Positions 43,069 to 52,220 of a DNA stretch of 64,000 nucleotides are shown here, one piece after another. Below the pieces are notes generated by a model that saw nothing but the letters and a program-made list of their open reading frames with translations, made no database searches and was not told where the DNA came from. Source of the stretch: Bacteroidales bacterium (GTDB lineage: Bacteria; Bacteroidota; Bacteroidia; Bacteroidales; P3); the NCBI GenBank assembly GCA_017439185.1, contig JAFRTM010000012.1:124001-188000 (forward strand), written 5' to 3'. Numbering within the stretch: position 1 is the first letter of the stretch; every line of letters begins with the position of its first letter. The position numbers were made by a program, and so were the translations under genes.

Positions 43069-44358
43069 ATGAAACACTGGCAATCAGTTATTTGTCTCCT
43101 GGCGACTCTCATCCTCGCTCCCGTTCTCTCCGCCCAGGACACCATCCCCATAAAAATCCCCCGCCTCACCATCGGTGGCTACGGCGAAGCTACCTTCCGC
43201 TACAATTTCTACTCCGACCACATCTACCGCTACTCCAACGCCGAGAAGCACCGCGACGACAAGGGCCACGGGCAGGTCGACCTCCCTCATGCCGTCATCA
43301 TGCTCGGCTACGACTTCGGCAAAGGGTGGACTTTCGGTACCGAGATTGAGTTCGAACATGGAGGAACCGAAACCGCCGTCGAACTCGAAGCCGACGAGGC
43401 GGGCGAGTACGAGAAGGAAATCGAGCGCGGCGGCGAGGTGGCTCTCGAGCAGTTCTGGATTCAGAAATCGTTCAACCGCTACGCCAACATCCGCGCCGGC
43501 CACATAGTCGTGCCTGTCGGCGCCACCAACAACGCTCACCTCCCCACTCAATACTTCGGAGTCTTCCGCCCCGAAGGCGAAAACACCATCTTCCCCTGCA
43601 CCTGGCACGAGACGGGCATCAGCTTCTGGGGCCAGTCCGACCACTTCCGCTACGAGCTCCAGCTCGTCCCTGCCCTCAACTCGGCTCTCTTCTCACGCAA
43701 CGCCTGGGCCAACGGCGCTTCGGCCTCTCCCTACGAGTTCCGGCCGGCCAATCGCTGGGCTCTCGCCACTCGTCTCGACTACTCCATCCCTCACTGGCGC
43801 CTCAGCCTCAGCGCCTACGCGGGCAACACTTTCAACAACAATATCGAGTCGGCGCGCTCTGAAACCTACGCCGACGTCAACGGCACTGTCCTCATCGGCG
43901 CATTCGACTTCAAATGCGACTACGGCCCCTTCCTCATGCGCGGCAATTTCGACTACGGCTACCTCAACGAGGCCGGCACCATCTCTTCCTTCAACCGCCG
44001 CCTCTCCAACTCCACGGGCTCTCCCTATCCTCACACCGAAGTGGGCCAGTCGGCTCTCGCCGCAGGCTTCGAGGCGGGCTACGACTGCTTCGGCAACTCC
44101 TCCAAGCCTCGCCTCTCTAAGATGAAGTTCATCACTTTCGCCCGCGCCGACTACTACGACACCTACAACCCGCCGGCCACCTACAACGACTACCTCTGGA
44201 CCGAGCGCCTCTGCTTCTCCGCGGGTATCGATTACGCCCCGATTCCTCAAATCGTCATCAAGGCCGAAGGCGGCATCCGACTCTTCCACCACCAGTACAA
44301 CAACGAGCCCTGGTTCGCTCTCGGCGTGACTTGGGCGGCTCTCTTCTCGCGTAAATAA
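43069..44358 (+). CDS. Outer-membrane porin
   Basis: This protein of about 429 residues has signal peptide MKHWQSVICLLATLILAPVLSAQ. Its beta-barrel-rich mature part has alternating aromatic strands (TIGGYGEATFRYNFYSD, VIMLGYDFGKGWTFGTEIEFEHG, WIQKSFNRYANIRAGHIVVP) and ends in LGVTWAALFSRK with the near-terminal Phe expected of an outer-membrane barrel. It resembles phosphate-selective-porin-like (OprP/OprO) proteins of Bacteroidetes. The chosen ATG gives the signal peptide; an earlier in-frame ATG at 43036 overlaps the promoter box. It is the first of four plus-strand genes linked to iron and haem. Solute not known. Confidence 0.84.
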   Translation: MKHWQSVICLLATLILAPVLSAQDTIPIKIPRLTIGGYGEATFRYNFYSDHIYRYSNAEKHRDDKGHGQVDLPHAVIMLGYDFGKGWTFGTEIEFEHGGTETAVELEADEAGEYEKEIERGGEVALEQFWIQKSFNRYANIRAGHIVVPVGATNNAHLPTQYFGVFRPEGENTIFPCTWHETGISFWGQSDHFRYELQLVPALNSALFSRNAWANGASASPYEFRPANRWALATRLDYSIPHWRLSLSAYAGNTFNNNIESARSETYADVNGTVLIGAFDFKCDYGPFLMRGNFDYGYLNEAGTISSFNRRLSNSTGSPYPHTEVGQSALAAGFEAGYDCFGNSSKPRLSKMKFITFARADYYDTYNPPATYNDYLWTERLCFSAGIDYAPIPQIVIKAEGGIRLFHHQYNNEPWFALGVTWAALFSRK

Positions 44359-44390
44359 TATATGAATAATAAACATTAAATCTTAATACA

Positions 44391-45548
44391 ATGAACACTA
44401 CAATCAAAAAAACTCTCTTGGCAGCCTCTGCCATCATCCTTGTTGCAGCGTCTCTCTCTTCCTGCAAGAAGGACAAGACCACCAGCGACGACACCATGAA
44501 GGCCATCGCCGAACAGTACGTCAACCACACCGTGGCTCCTACCTACACCAACCTCGCCTCCAAGACCGAGCAGCTGGTCCTCGACCTCCAGGCTCTCCGT
44601 GCCAATCCTTCTCAGGCCAACCTCGACAAGGCTTGCAACACCTTCCTCGACGCCCGTGCCTGGTGGGAGAAAAGCGAGGCGTTCCTCTTCGGTGCTGCAG
44701 GCGACTACGGCATCGACCCGCACATCGACTCCTGGCCTCTCGATGTCGATGCTTTCAACATCATGATGTCTAACAGCGACCAGATCACAGCTATGGACGG
44801 CGACGAGGGCGACGTCTATGCCGGCAACGTACTCGGCAACGCTCTCCTCGGCTTCCACGGCATCGAGTACATCCTCTTTGAAAACGGAGCTCCCAAAACC
44901 TATTCCGCCATCACCGACAATCAGCTCATCTACGCCATCGCTGTGGCTGGCGACCTCCGCAACCGCTGCTACCAGCTCGAGGTCTGCTGGGTCGGCGCCA
45001 GCAAAGCTCCGGCGGCTCACGTTCAGAAACTCGACGATGTGGAACTTCCCTACACCGTCTCTTCGGCGGCCATAAGCTACGGCGAGAATATGATCAACGC
45101 GGGTCAGGCGGGCAGCCTCTATTCCAGCCTCACCAACGCTATGATGGAGATTCTCGACGGCTGCTCGGCCATCGCCGACGAGGTGGGAACCTCTAAGATT
45201 GGCAAACCTTACTCGGGCGACGACCCCGACTACATCGAGTCTCCCTACAGCCAGAAATCTATCATCGACTTCTATAACAACATCATTAGCATCCAGAACG
45301 CCTATTTCGGCGGCATCGAGGGCCAGCGCGACGACTCCAAGTCGCTCCACGCATATCTCGCCGACCTCGACTCTGACCTCGACAAGAAGGTCACCGTCGC
45401 CATCGACAATGCCTTGTCTAAAATCAATGCCATGCCGGCTCCGTTCGTGAACAACCGCACTGCCGCCGCCAACGGCCAGGCTGTCAGAGCCTGCCAGGCT
45501 CTCGACGAGGTCCTCAGCGAAGCTAAGGCCAAAATCGCCGAACTCTGA
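44391..45548 (+). CDS. Imelysin-family lipoprotein
   Basis: This 385-residue lipoprotein has signal peptide and lipobox SLSSC (Cys25). It has imelysin features: AWWEKSEAFLFGAAGDYGIDPHIDSWPLD and the GFHGIE motif (154-159), matching the GxHxxE pattern once proposed as a metalloprotease site and now linked to iron binding or uptake (IrpA, EfeO-like). The C-terminal QVRACQAL-like helix fits the family. It probably sits on the outer membrane, facing the periplasm or surface. It lies 32 bases after the porin gene and 31 bases before the di-haem protein gene, the usual company of imelysins in Bacteroidetes. A role in iron acquisition is inferred. Confidence 0.9.
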   Translation: MNTTIKKTLLAASAIILVAASLSSCKKDKTTSDDTMKAIAEQYVNHTVAPTYTNLASKTEQLVLDLQALRANPSQANLDKACNTFLDARAWWEKSEAFLFGAAGDYGIDPHIDSWPLDVDAFNIMMSNSDQITAMDGDEGDVYAGNVLGNALLGFHGIEYILFENGAPKTYSAITDNQLIYAIAVAGDLRNRCYQLEVCWVGASKAPAAHVQKLDDVELPYTVSSAAISYGENMINAGQAGSLYSSLTNAMMEILDGCSAIADEVGTSKIGKPYSGDDPDYIESPYSQKSIIDFYNNIISIQNAYFGGIEGQRDDSKSLHAYLADLDSDLDKKVTVAIDNALSKINAMPAPFVNNRTAAANGQAVRACQALDEVLSEAKAKIAEL

Positions 45549-45579
45549 ACTCTGTTGTTTAATTTTAATACCATAAATT

Positions 45580-47160
45580 ATGAATAGGACAACTAAATTT
45601 CTAACAGCTATCCTCCTCATCTCTGCTCTGGCCTCTTTCTCGGCTTGCCGCGAGCATGAAGAGGAGCATAATATCGATGTCGCCGACGAAGAGACTTACG
45701 CCGGTGGACTTTTGGGCACCACGTTCAACAGCTCGGCTTCCGCCTACGAAGACCCGACTCCCGCTGTCCAAAATGCCGGCCTTGTGTCTCAGTTCAAGTA
45801 TGGCGAGTACTTCTTTGAACGCACCGTGACTCAGAACACCTCTCCTTTCAACGGACTTGGTCCGGTCTATATCCGTAGCAGCTGTATCGCTTGCCATCCG
45901 GGTTATGGTCACGGCCGCCGTATGGACCGTTACCGTGCCGACGACTGGGGCAACGGTTACCTCCTCGTGGTTACCGACCAGAACGATAACTATGTCTCCA
46001 CTCTTACCGGCATGCCTCAAACCAAGGCGGTGGCTCCCTTCAAGCCTCCTATCGACGAGGACCAGATTCAGATCTCTTGGCTCCCCTATACCGACGAGTG
46101 GGGCAACCAGTTCCCCGACGGCGAACGCTACGAGCTTATCTATCCCGAAGTCTCCATCCCTGCCTCGGCCTATTATGTCCCTCTCGAGGCGGCCGGCTCT
46201 CCCGTCCCCTACGGCTCCGAAATCGTGCGTCTGGAATCCACCATCGGCGTCTATGGTGTCGGCCTTATCGACGCTATCCCCGACGATTCTCTCAAGGCTC
46301 AGTATCAACGGGAGTCTGACGCGGGAGTTCAGCTCAATCCGGCCATGTGGGCAGGCTCCGACTGGGCTCCATCTGCCTTCTATGGCAATACCAACCATCC
46401 TAAACGCTACACCTATGCTCTCACCCGTGGCCCTCTCCAGGACGCTCCGGGCTCCAACGCCATCTGGAATATCACCAACGTGACTCGTTCCAACAAGCGC
46501 TCGCATTATATTACTGCCAAGTATGCTCAGGTCTCTTCTCAAGACCCAGATGTTCAGGCTCGTTTCTATGAATATTTCCCCGAGTGGAACAAGACGGGCA
46601 ATGTCGAGCAGGATATCTACAATTATCTTATGAGCACCGAGCTCCCTGCCGAGATGAGCAACCAGGATTATGTCAACTTTATGGTCTGGCATCGCGGACT
46701 GGCTGTCCCGGCGGCACGCAACCTCAAGGACTCCACCGTCCAGCGTGGCCGCAAGCTTTTCCGCGATATGGGTTGTGCCTATTGCCACCGTCCTTCCTGG
46801 ACCACTGGACCTGACAACTTCACCGACCCTTCGGGCTTCTTCTCTGTGGCTGACTCTCGCCTGCCGCGTTACCCCTATCAGAAGATTTGGCCTTACTCTG
46901 ACTTCATCCAGCATAAGCTCTACATGAAGAACGACATCCGCACTGGTTGGTGCCGCACCACTCCTCTCTGGGGACGTGGACTCAGTGCGCTCTGTACCGG
47001 CGCCTCCGACCGCATGCACGACTGTCGCGCCCGCAATGTCATCGAGGCCATCATGTGGCACGGCTCAAGCCAGAGCGACGCCCGTCGCAGTGTTGAGAAC
47101 TTCCGCCGTCTCAGCAAAGCCGACCGCGACGCCGTGGTAAAATTCATCAACGCAATATAA
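45580..47160 (+). CDS. Di-haem oxidoreductase-like c-type cytochrome lipoprotein
   Basis: This 526-residue lipoprotein has lipobox FSAC (Cys23) and two haem c motifs: CIACH at 102-106 and CAYCH at about 399-403. This is the layout of the di-haem oxidoreductase (putative peroxidase, DUF1111) family found beside imelysins. It has conserved segments such as RYRADDWGNGYLLVV, VGLIDAIPD and IEAIMWHGSSQSDARR. The reaction is not known; electron transfer to or from iron is a fair guess. It needs covalent haem attachment outside the cytoplasm, and the next gene, CcsBA, is the haem lyase. The spacing to that gene is 26 bases. Complete and consistent with the family. Confidence 0.9.
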   Translation: MNRTTKFLTAILLISALASFSACREHEEEHNIDVADEETYAGGLLGTTFNSSASAYEDPTPAVQNAGLVSQFKYGEYFFERTVTQNTSPFNGLGPVYIRSSCIACHPGYGHGRRMDRYRADDWGNGYLLVVTDQNDNYVSTLTGMPQTKAVAPFKPPIDEDQIQISWLPYTDEWGNQFPDGERYELIYPEVSIPASAYYVPLEAAGSPVPYGSEIVRLESTIGVYGVGLIDAIPDDSLKAQYQRESDAGVQLNPAMWAGSDWAPSAFYGNTNHPKRYTYALTRGPLQDAPGSNAIWNITNVTRSNKRSHYITAKYAQVSSQDPDVQARFYEYFPEWNKTGNVEQDIYNYLMSTELPAEMSNQDYVNFMVWHRGLAVPAARNLKDSTVQRGRKLFRDMGCAYCHRPSWTTGPDNFTDPSGFFSVADSRLPRYPYQKIWPYSDFIQHKLYMKNDIRTGWCRTTPLWGRGLSALCTGASDRMHDCRARNVIEAIMWHGSSQSDARRSVENFRRLSKADRDAVVKFINAI

Positions 47161-47186
47161 TTCAAATAAAGAAGACCCACTGAACA

Positions 47187-49361
47187 ATGAAACACTTCCG
47201 TATAATTCTGTTTTCTGTCTTGGTTGCTGTGTTGATTACCGGAACCGTTGTCGAGAAATTCCACGACAATGCTTATGCTTGCTTACACATCTATGGCTCT
47301 TGGTGGTTCTGCCTCCTCTTGGGTTTGGTGGGTCTTTTTTGTATCTATAATATAGTAAAAGACCGTCTCTGGCACTCGCTCTCGCTGTTGTTGCTCAATT
47401 GCTCTGTAGTCTTTGTGCTGCTGGGCGGTTTGCTTACTTCCGTCACCGGCACCCACGGCAGTGTGGCTCTCCAGCCCGGTGCGCCGGCCTCCTCGTTCTC
47501 AACCGCCGAGGGCGACACACTCTCTCTGCCTTTTACCGTCTGCCTCGAGAATTTCGAGGTCGTACAATATCCCGGCACCCGCACCCCTATGGACTTCGTA
47601 AGCCATATCACCATCGACGGAGAACCTGCTGTGGTTTCGATGAACAATATCTGTCGCCATAAGGGTTACAGGCTCTATCAAGAGGATTTCGACGGCGAAG
47701 GAGGCTCCACTCTTAGCGTGGCTCACGACCCGTGGGGCATCGCCATGACCTATTGCGGCTACGGCATGATGTTTCTCGGTTTTGTGTTGCTGTTTTTCTC
47801 TCCCTCATCGCGTTTCCGCAGTCTGTTGCGCCACTCCGTCCCGATACTTGTTATGGTGTCGGCGTTCTCGGCCTCCGTCTTTGCCGCGCCTCACACTCTC
47901 CCCGACAAGACTGCCGACAAGCTGGGCAGGATAAACGTGCTTTATAAAGGCAGGGTATGCCCGCTTCAGACTTTGGCCAAGGATTTCTCCACCAAGCTCT
48001 ACGGCAAGCCTTCTTATCACGGATTATCGCCGGAGCAGATCCTCAGCGGGTGGCTATTCTTTCCCGAGGAATGGGCTATGGAACCTATGGTTAAGATTAA
48101 GGGTTCCGAGGTGAAACGCTTGCTGGACACGAAAGACCGTTATGTCTCGTTTTATGATCTCTGTATCCTGGATAACGGCTATGATCAGTCTCCCATGGAG
48201 AGTATGGCCAACCCGGCCAATAAAAAACTGAGAGACGTCACCGAAAAGTGCAGCCTAATACAGCAGCTTGTGGGCGGCAGTTTGTTGAGGATATTTCCCG
48301 TGGCGGACAGCACGGGCTCTGTCGCGTGGTACGCCCAGAACGACGATATTCCTCTCCATCTGCCCGACGACGAATATATCTTTATTCGCAAGCAGCACAG
48401 CTATTGCCAGGAGCTTGCCGTCAACGGCGACTATGCCCGTCTCGACGAGGTGTTCGGAAAAATCTCCAAATACCAGGAGCGGACGGCGGGCGACATCCTG
48501 CAGTCTCAGGCTCAGTATAACGCCGAAAGGCTCTATAACAGGCTCACCACCGGTCGTTGGCTTCCTATGGTGCTTATCACGTTAGGGATTCTGCTGTTCT
48601 GTTGCGCCTTGCTGTCCGTCGCGGGCAACCGGCGTATGGCGCGTCACAGTACCGCTGTGGCATGGCTGGGATATGGAATCTCTATGGCGGCTACGTTGTT
48701 TGTGGCTCTTATATTCTCGTTGCGGTGGGTCGCAGGAGGCCACCTGCCTATGGCCGGCAGTTTCGACAGCATGAATCTTATGTGTATCGCCGCCGGATTG
48801 TCGCTCTTTGTGTGGTCCGCTATCAAGCGTTTCGACCTGCAGGGCAGAAAGGGAGCGGTATTGTGCGCTTCTGTCTTGATGGTTCTCGGCTTCTGTCAGC
48901 TTGTGGCCATGCTCAGCGGCTCCAATCCCCCGATGACCCATCTGATGCCAGTCCTAAACTCTCCGCTGCTTGCTATGCACGTGACGGTTATAATGGTCAG
49001 TTATGCCCTCTTTTTCATCGTCTCGCTTAACAGCCTGGCGGCACTCGCCTCTCCCAGTCTTCGCGACGAGTTGCACCGTACCGGCGAGCTGCTGCTTTAT
49101 CCTGCGGTGTTCCTCCTCGCTGTCGGTATCGCCATTGGCGCTGTCTGGGCCAATATCTCGTGGGGCAACTACTGGTCGTGGGACCCGAAGGAGGTCTGGG
49201 CATTGATCACTCTCATCGTATATATCTTCCCGCTCGTACAGTTCGGCAAGCGGCAACATTCTTTGGCATTCCATATCTATTCTCTTCTTGCCTTTTTGAG
49301 CGTTCTCGTAACCTATTTCGGCGTGAATCTGGTGTTGGGAGGCGTCCACGCGTATAATTAA
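47187..49361 (+). CDS. CcsBA-type cytochrome c haem lyase
   Basis: This 724-residue membrane protein is a fusion of ResB/CcsB and CcsA. The N-terminal part has membrane segments at about 5-25, 35-55 and 65-85, then a periplasmic region. The C-terminal part has several helices and the tryptophan-rich WWD motif WGNYWSWDPKEVWAL (about 650-665) that presents haem. It attaches haem to CxxCH motifs of exported cytochromes (system II). The neighbour di-haem protein is the likely client. Conserved His ligands are plausible at FSLRWVAGGHLP and LLAMHVTVIMVSYALFF. It may also serve other c-type cytochromes of the cell. The gene ends before the TonB promoter. Confidence 0.93.
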   Translation: MKHFRIILFSVLVAVLITGTVVEKFHDNAYACLHIYGSWWFCLLLGLVGLFCIYNIVKDRLWHSLSLLLLNCSVVFVLLGGLLTSVTGTHGSVALQPGAPASSFSTAEGDTLSLPFTVCLENFEVVQYPGTRTPMDFVSHITIDGEPAVVSMNNICRHKGYRLYQEDFDGEGGSTLSVAHDPWGIAMTYCGYGMMFLGFVLLFFSPSSRFRSLLRHSVPILVMVSAFSASVFAAPHTLPDKTADKLGRINVLYKGRVCPLQTLAKDFSTKLYGKPSYHGLSPEQILSGWLFFPEEWAMEPMVKIKGSEVKRLLDTKDRYVSFYDLCILDNGYDQSPMESMANPANKKLRDVTEKCSLIQQLVGGSLLRIFPVADSTGSVAWYAQNDDIPLHLPDDEYIFIRKQHSYCQELAVNGDYARLDEVFGKISKYQERTAGDILQSQAQYNAERLYNRLTTGRWLPMVLITLGILLFCCALLSVAGNRRMARHSTAVAWLGYGISMAATLFVALIFSLRWVAGGHLPMAGSFDSMNLMCIAAGLSLFVWSAIKRFDLQGRKGAVLCASVLMVLGFCQLVAMLSGSNPPMTHLMPVLNSPLLAMHVTVIMVSYALFFIVSLNSLAALASPSLRDELHRTGELLLYPAVFLLAVGIAIGAVWANISWGNYWSWDPKEVWALITLIVYIFPLVQFGKRQHSLAFHIYSLLAFLSVLVTYFGVNLVLGGVHAYN

Positions 49362-49421
49362 AAAACGATATAGGTGTAAATCAGTATTTTAGTGTGCGAC
49401 GTAAAAATTTTTTTACAACTT

Positions 49422-49455
49422 TTTGTTGATAATTAAAAAAATGTTCGTACCTTAG
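49422..49455 (+). promoter_or_regulatory. Promoter of tonB
   Basis: TTTG at 49422-49425 and TACCTTAG at 49448-49455, 22 bases apart, give a slightly off-consensus Bacteroidetes promoter. It indicates that tonB is transcribed separately from the iron/haem cluster. Confidence 0.45.
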
Positions 49456-49517
49456 CACCGTGAAAGAAAGTGTCGAAAAACGCTTTTTATCGTTGTAAAT
49501 AATTAAAATACAAGAAT

Positions 49518-50201
49518 ATGGAAGCAAAGAAATCACCCAAGGCCGACCTTGAAAATCGCAAAGGTCTCTTTTTGGAGATTGGTTTGATAGTCATCCTGGC
49601 TCTCGCTTTCCTCGCCTTCAATATCAAGAAGTACGAGCGCGAGCAGGTTGAGGCCATCTCCCGTACCGTTGTCGATGAGGTGGAGGAGACTGTCCTCAAC
49701 ACCGAGGAACAGGAGAAACCACCTGAGCCAGAACCTGTTCAAGAACAGGTCCTCACCGATATCGAAGTCGTAGACAACGATGCTACTATTGAGAATGAAG
49801 TCGATATGAGCGCCTTCACCGAGGAGGTCCTTAATGTCGATGTGTCAGCTCCTATCGTTGAAGAGAAAGAGGAAGAGGTTGTGGAGGAAGTTGTTATCAT
49901 CCCCGACGTCAACCCCGAGTTCGGCGGTGGCGAAGCCAAGCTTTACGAGTACCTGCAGGAGAATATCCAGTATCCGCAGTTGGCTCGCGACGGTGGCATC
50001 ACCGGTAAGGTGTATGTCCAGTTCGTGGTCGAGAAAGACGGTTCTATCACCAACGTGCAGGTCAAGCGTGACATCGGCGGTGGCTGCGGCGACGAAGCTA
50101 AGCGTGTCGTCAAGGCTATGCCCAAGTGGAAACCCGGTAAGGTGGGCGGTCGTACTGTACGTTCGCAGTTCGTCCTCCCGGTCAACTTCAACCTCAGGTA
50201 A
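49518..50201 (+). CDS. tonB: TonB energy transducer
   Basis: This 227-residue protein has a short cytoplasmic N terminus, one membrane segment (IGLIVILALAFLAF), and an acidic Glu/Pro/Val-rich periplasmic spacer (EEQEKPPEPEPVQEQVLTD). A C-terminal TonB domain (about 140-227) has EYLQENIQYPQLARDGGITGKVYVQFVVEKDGSI and a beta-rich end. It couples the proton motive force to TonB-dependent outer-membrane receptors with ExbBD. No receptor gene is adjacent. Directly after the iron/haem cluster, it may serve iron uptake among other substrates. A perfect terminator follows. Confidence 0.92.
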   Translation: MEAKKSPKADLENRKGLFLEIGLIVILALAFLAFNIKKYEREQVEAISRTVVDEVEETVLNTEEQEKPPEPEPVQEQVLTDIEVVDNDATIENEVDMSAFTEEVLNVDVSAPIVEEKEEEVVEEVVIIPDVNPEFGGGEAKLYEYLQENIQYPQLARDGGITGKVYVQFVVEKDGSITNVQVKRDIGGGCGDEAKRVVKAMPKWKPGKVGGRTVRSQFVLPVNFNLR

Positions 50202-50236
50202 GTTAGCGTCAGTAAAGGATTTACAACACATTATCT

Positions 50237-50274
50237 AACAGGGCTGCCACCTCATCCTTGGCAGCCCTGTTTTC
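50237..50274 (+). terminator. Rho-independent terminator of tonB
   Basis: AACAGGGCTGCCA (50237-50249) pairs perfectly with TGGCAGCCCTGTT (50259-50271), followed by TTCTTCT. Confidence 0.88.
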
Positions 50275-50288
50275 TTCTCTGAGACTAT

Positions 50289-52217
50289 ATGATTTCCGTC
50301 AACAACCTCTCCATACAGTTTACCGGACAGGACCTCTTCTCCAATGTCACTTTCAACATTGCCGACCGTGACCGCATAGGTCTCGTGGGCAAAAACGGGG
50401 CGGGCAAGTCCACGCTCCTCAAGATCCTCGCCGGTCTTCAGGATCCCGAGTCGGGCACCCTCGTCATCGCTTCGGGCCAGACCGTCGGCTACCTGCCTCA
50501 GGAGATGGTCCCCGACTCCGAAGGTACTGTCCTCGACGGCGCCATGAAAGCCTTTGAACACATATCTTCCCTTGAACGGCAACATGCCGACCTGACAGAC
50601 CAGATAGCCTCGCGTGACGACTACGACACCGCCGACTACTCCCGGCTCCTCCAGCGCCATAACGATATTGCCGAGCAAATCGCTCTCCTCGGCGGCAATA
50701 GCCGTCAGGAGCAGACCGAAAAGATCCTCTTGGGACTGGGCTTCCGCCACTCCGACTTCCAGCGTCCCATCGCCGAGTTCTCCGGCGGCTGGCAGATGCG
50801 TGTGCTCCTCGCCAAGCTCCTCCTCCAGCACCCCGACTTCCTGCTCCTCGACGAGCCTACAAACCACCTAGACATCGTCTCCATCCAGTGGCTCGAGAAC
50901 TTCCTCGACTCCTACTCCGGCACCGTGGTCCTCGTCTCCCACGACCGCACTTTCCTCGACCATATCACCACGCGTACCATAGAAATCACCGCCGGGCGTA
51001 TCTACGACTACAAGGCCTCCTATTCCGACTATGTCGTCCTGATGCAGGAACGGCGGGCTTCGCAGATGGCCTCGCTCACCAACCAGCAGCGCCATGTCGC
51101 TCAGATCGAGGCGTTCATCGAGCGTTTCCGTTACAAGGCCACCAAGTCCAAGCAGGTGCAGTCGCGCATCAAGATGCTGGAGCGTATGGACGCCATACAG
51201 ATCGACGAGGTTTCGTCGGAGAACATCCATTTCCGCTTCCCGCCGGCGCCCCATAGCGGCAAGATAGTCCTCGAGGCCCAGCACCTGGGCAAGTCCTATG
51301 GCGACCACACCGTCTTCTCCGACCTCGACCTCCTGGTCACCTCGGGCTCCAAGATCGCCTTCGTGGGCAAGAACGGCGAGGGCAAATCTACTCTCGCCAA
51401 GATCATCGCGGGCGACATCACCGACTACAGCGGCATCTTCCGCCTCGGCCATCAGGTGCTCCTCGGCTATTATGCCCAGAACCAGGCCGCCATGCTCGAC
51501 CCCGAGAAGACGGTGTTCCAGACCATCGACGACATCGCCACCGGCGACATCCGTCCCAAGATACGCAACATCCTCGGCTCGTTCCTCTTCGACTCCGACG
51601 ACATAGAGAAGAAGGTCAAGGTCCTCTCGGGCGGCGAGAAGGCCCGTCTGGCGCTCGCCAAGCTGCTCCTCTCTCCCTCCAACCTGCTGCTCCTCGACGA
51701 GCCCACCAACCACCTCGACATGGACTCCAAGGATGTGCTGAAGAACGCGCTGCTGCAATATACCGGCACCCTCATCGTGGTCTCCCACGACCGCGACTTC
51801 CTGCAGGGCCTCACCGACCGCCTCTACGAGTTCCGCGACGGAAGGGTGCGCGAGTTCAACGGCGACATATTCGAGTTCCTCGAATGGCGCAAACTGCAGG
51901 ACCTCAACCAGCTCAACCAGTCCTCCGCCAAGGCTTCCGCCTCCCAGAGCGAGCAGCCTTCGCAGAACAAGATCAACTACCAGCAGTCCAAGGAGCGCGA
52001 GCGCGAGCTCCGCAAGCTCCGTTCGGCGGTCTCCAAGATAGAGCAGGAGATAGAATCGCTTGAGTCGCTCATCGCCGAAAAGGACGAAATCCTCGCTTCG
52101 GGCAATCCCCAATCCCCCGAGTTCTACTCGGAATACCAGTCGTTGAAGACTTCGTTGGAACAGAAGATGGCTGAGTGGGAGGACGCGGTTATCACGGTCG
52201 AGCAGTTCGGCTCCTAA
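50289..52217 (+). CDS. ABC-F family ATPase
   Basis: This 642-residue cytosolic protein has two ABC domains in one chain with no membrane segments. Domain 1 has Walker A GKNGAGKST, signature FSGGWQMRV and Walker B LLLDEPTNHLD. Domain 2 has Walker A GKNGEGKST, signature LSGGEKARLALAK and Walker B LLLDEPTNHLD. A charged linker of about 80 residues joins them (QQRHVAQIEAFIERFRYKATK). A long C-terminal coiled coil (ELRKLRSAVSKIEQEIESLES) follows. This is the ABC-F layout of ribosome-binding factors such as EttA, Uup and antibiotic-protection proteins. Which type it is cannot be told from sequence alone; the C-terminal coil suggests the Uup/YdiF side. Confidence 0.93.
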   Translation: MISVNNLSIQFTGQDLFSNVTFNIADRDRIGLVGKNGAGKSTLLKILAGLQDPESGTLVIASGQTVGYLPQEMVPDSEGTVLDGAMKAFEHISSLERQHADLTDQIASRDDYDTADYSRLLQRHNDIAEQIALLGGNSRQEQTEKILLGLGFRHSDFQRPIAEFSGGWQMRVLLAKLLLQHPDFLLLDEPTNHLDIVSIQWLENFLDSYSGTVVLVSHDRTFLDHITTRTIEITAGRIYDYKASYSDYVVLMQERRASQMASLTNQQRHVAQIEAFIERFRYKATKSKQVQSRIKMLERMDAIQIDEVSSENIHFRFPPAPHSGKIVLEAQHLGKSYGDHTVFSDLDLLVTSGSKIAFVGKNGEGKSTLAKIIAGDITDYSGIFRLGHQVLLGYYAQNQAAMLDPEKTVFQTIDDIATGDIRPKIRNILGSFLFDSDDIEKKVKVLSGGEKARLALAKLLLSPSNLLLLDEPTNHLDMDSKDVLKNALLQYTGTLIVVSHDRDFLQGLTDRLYEFRDGRVREFNGDIFEFLEWRKLQDLNQLNQSSAKASASQSEQPSQNKINYQQSKERERELRKLRSAVSKIEQEIESLESLIAEKDEILASGNPQSPEFYSEYQSLKTSLEQKMAEWEDAVITVEQFGS

Positions 52218-52220
52218 GTG

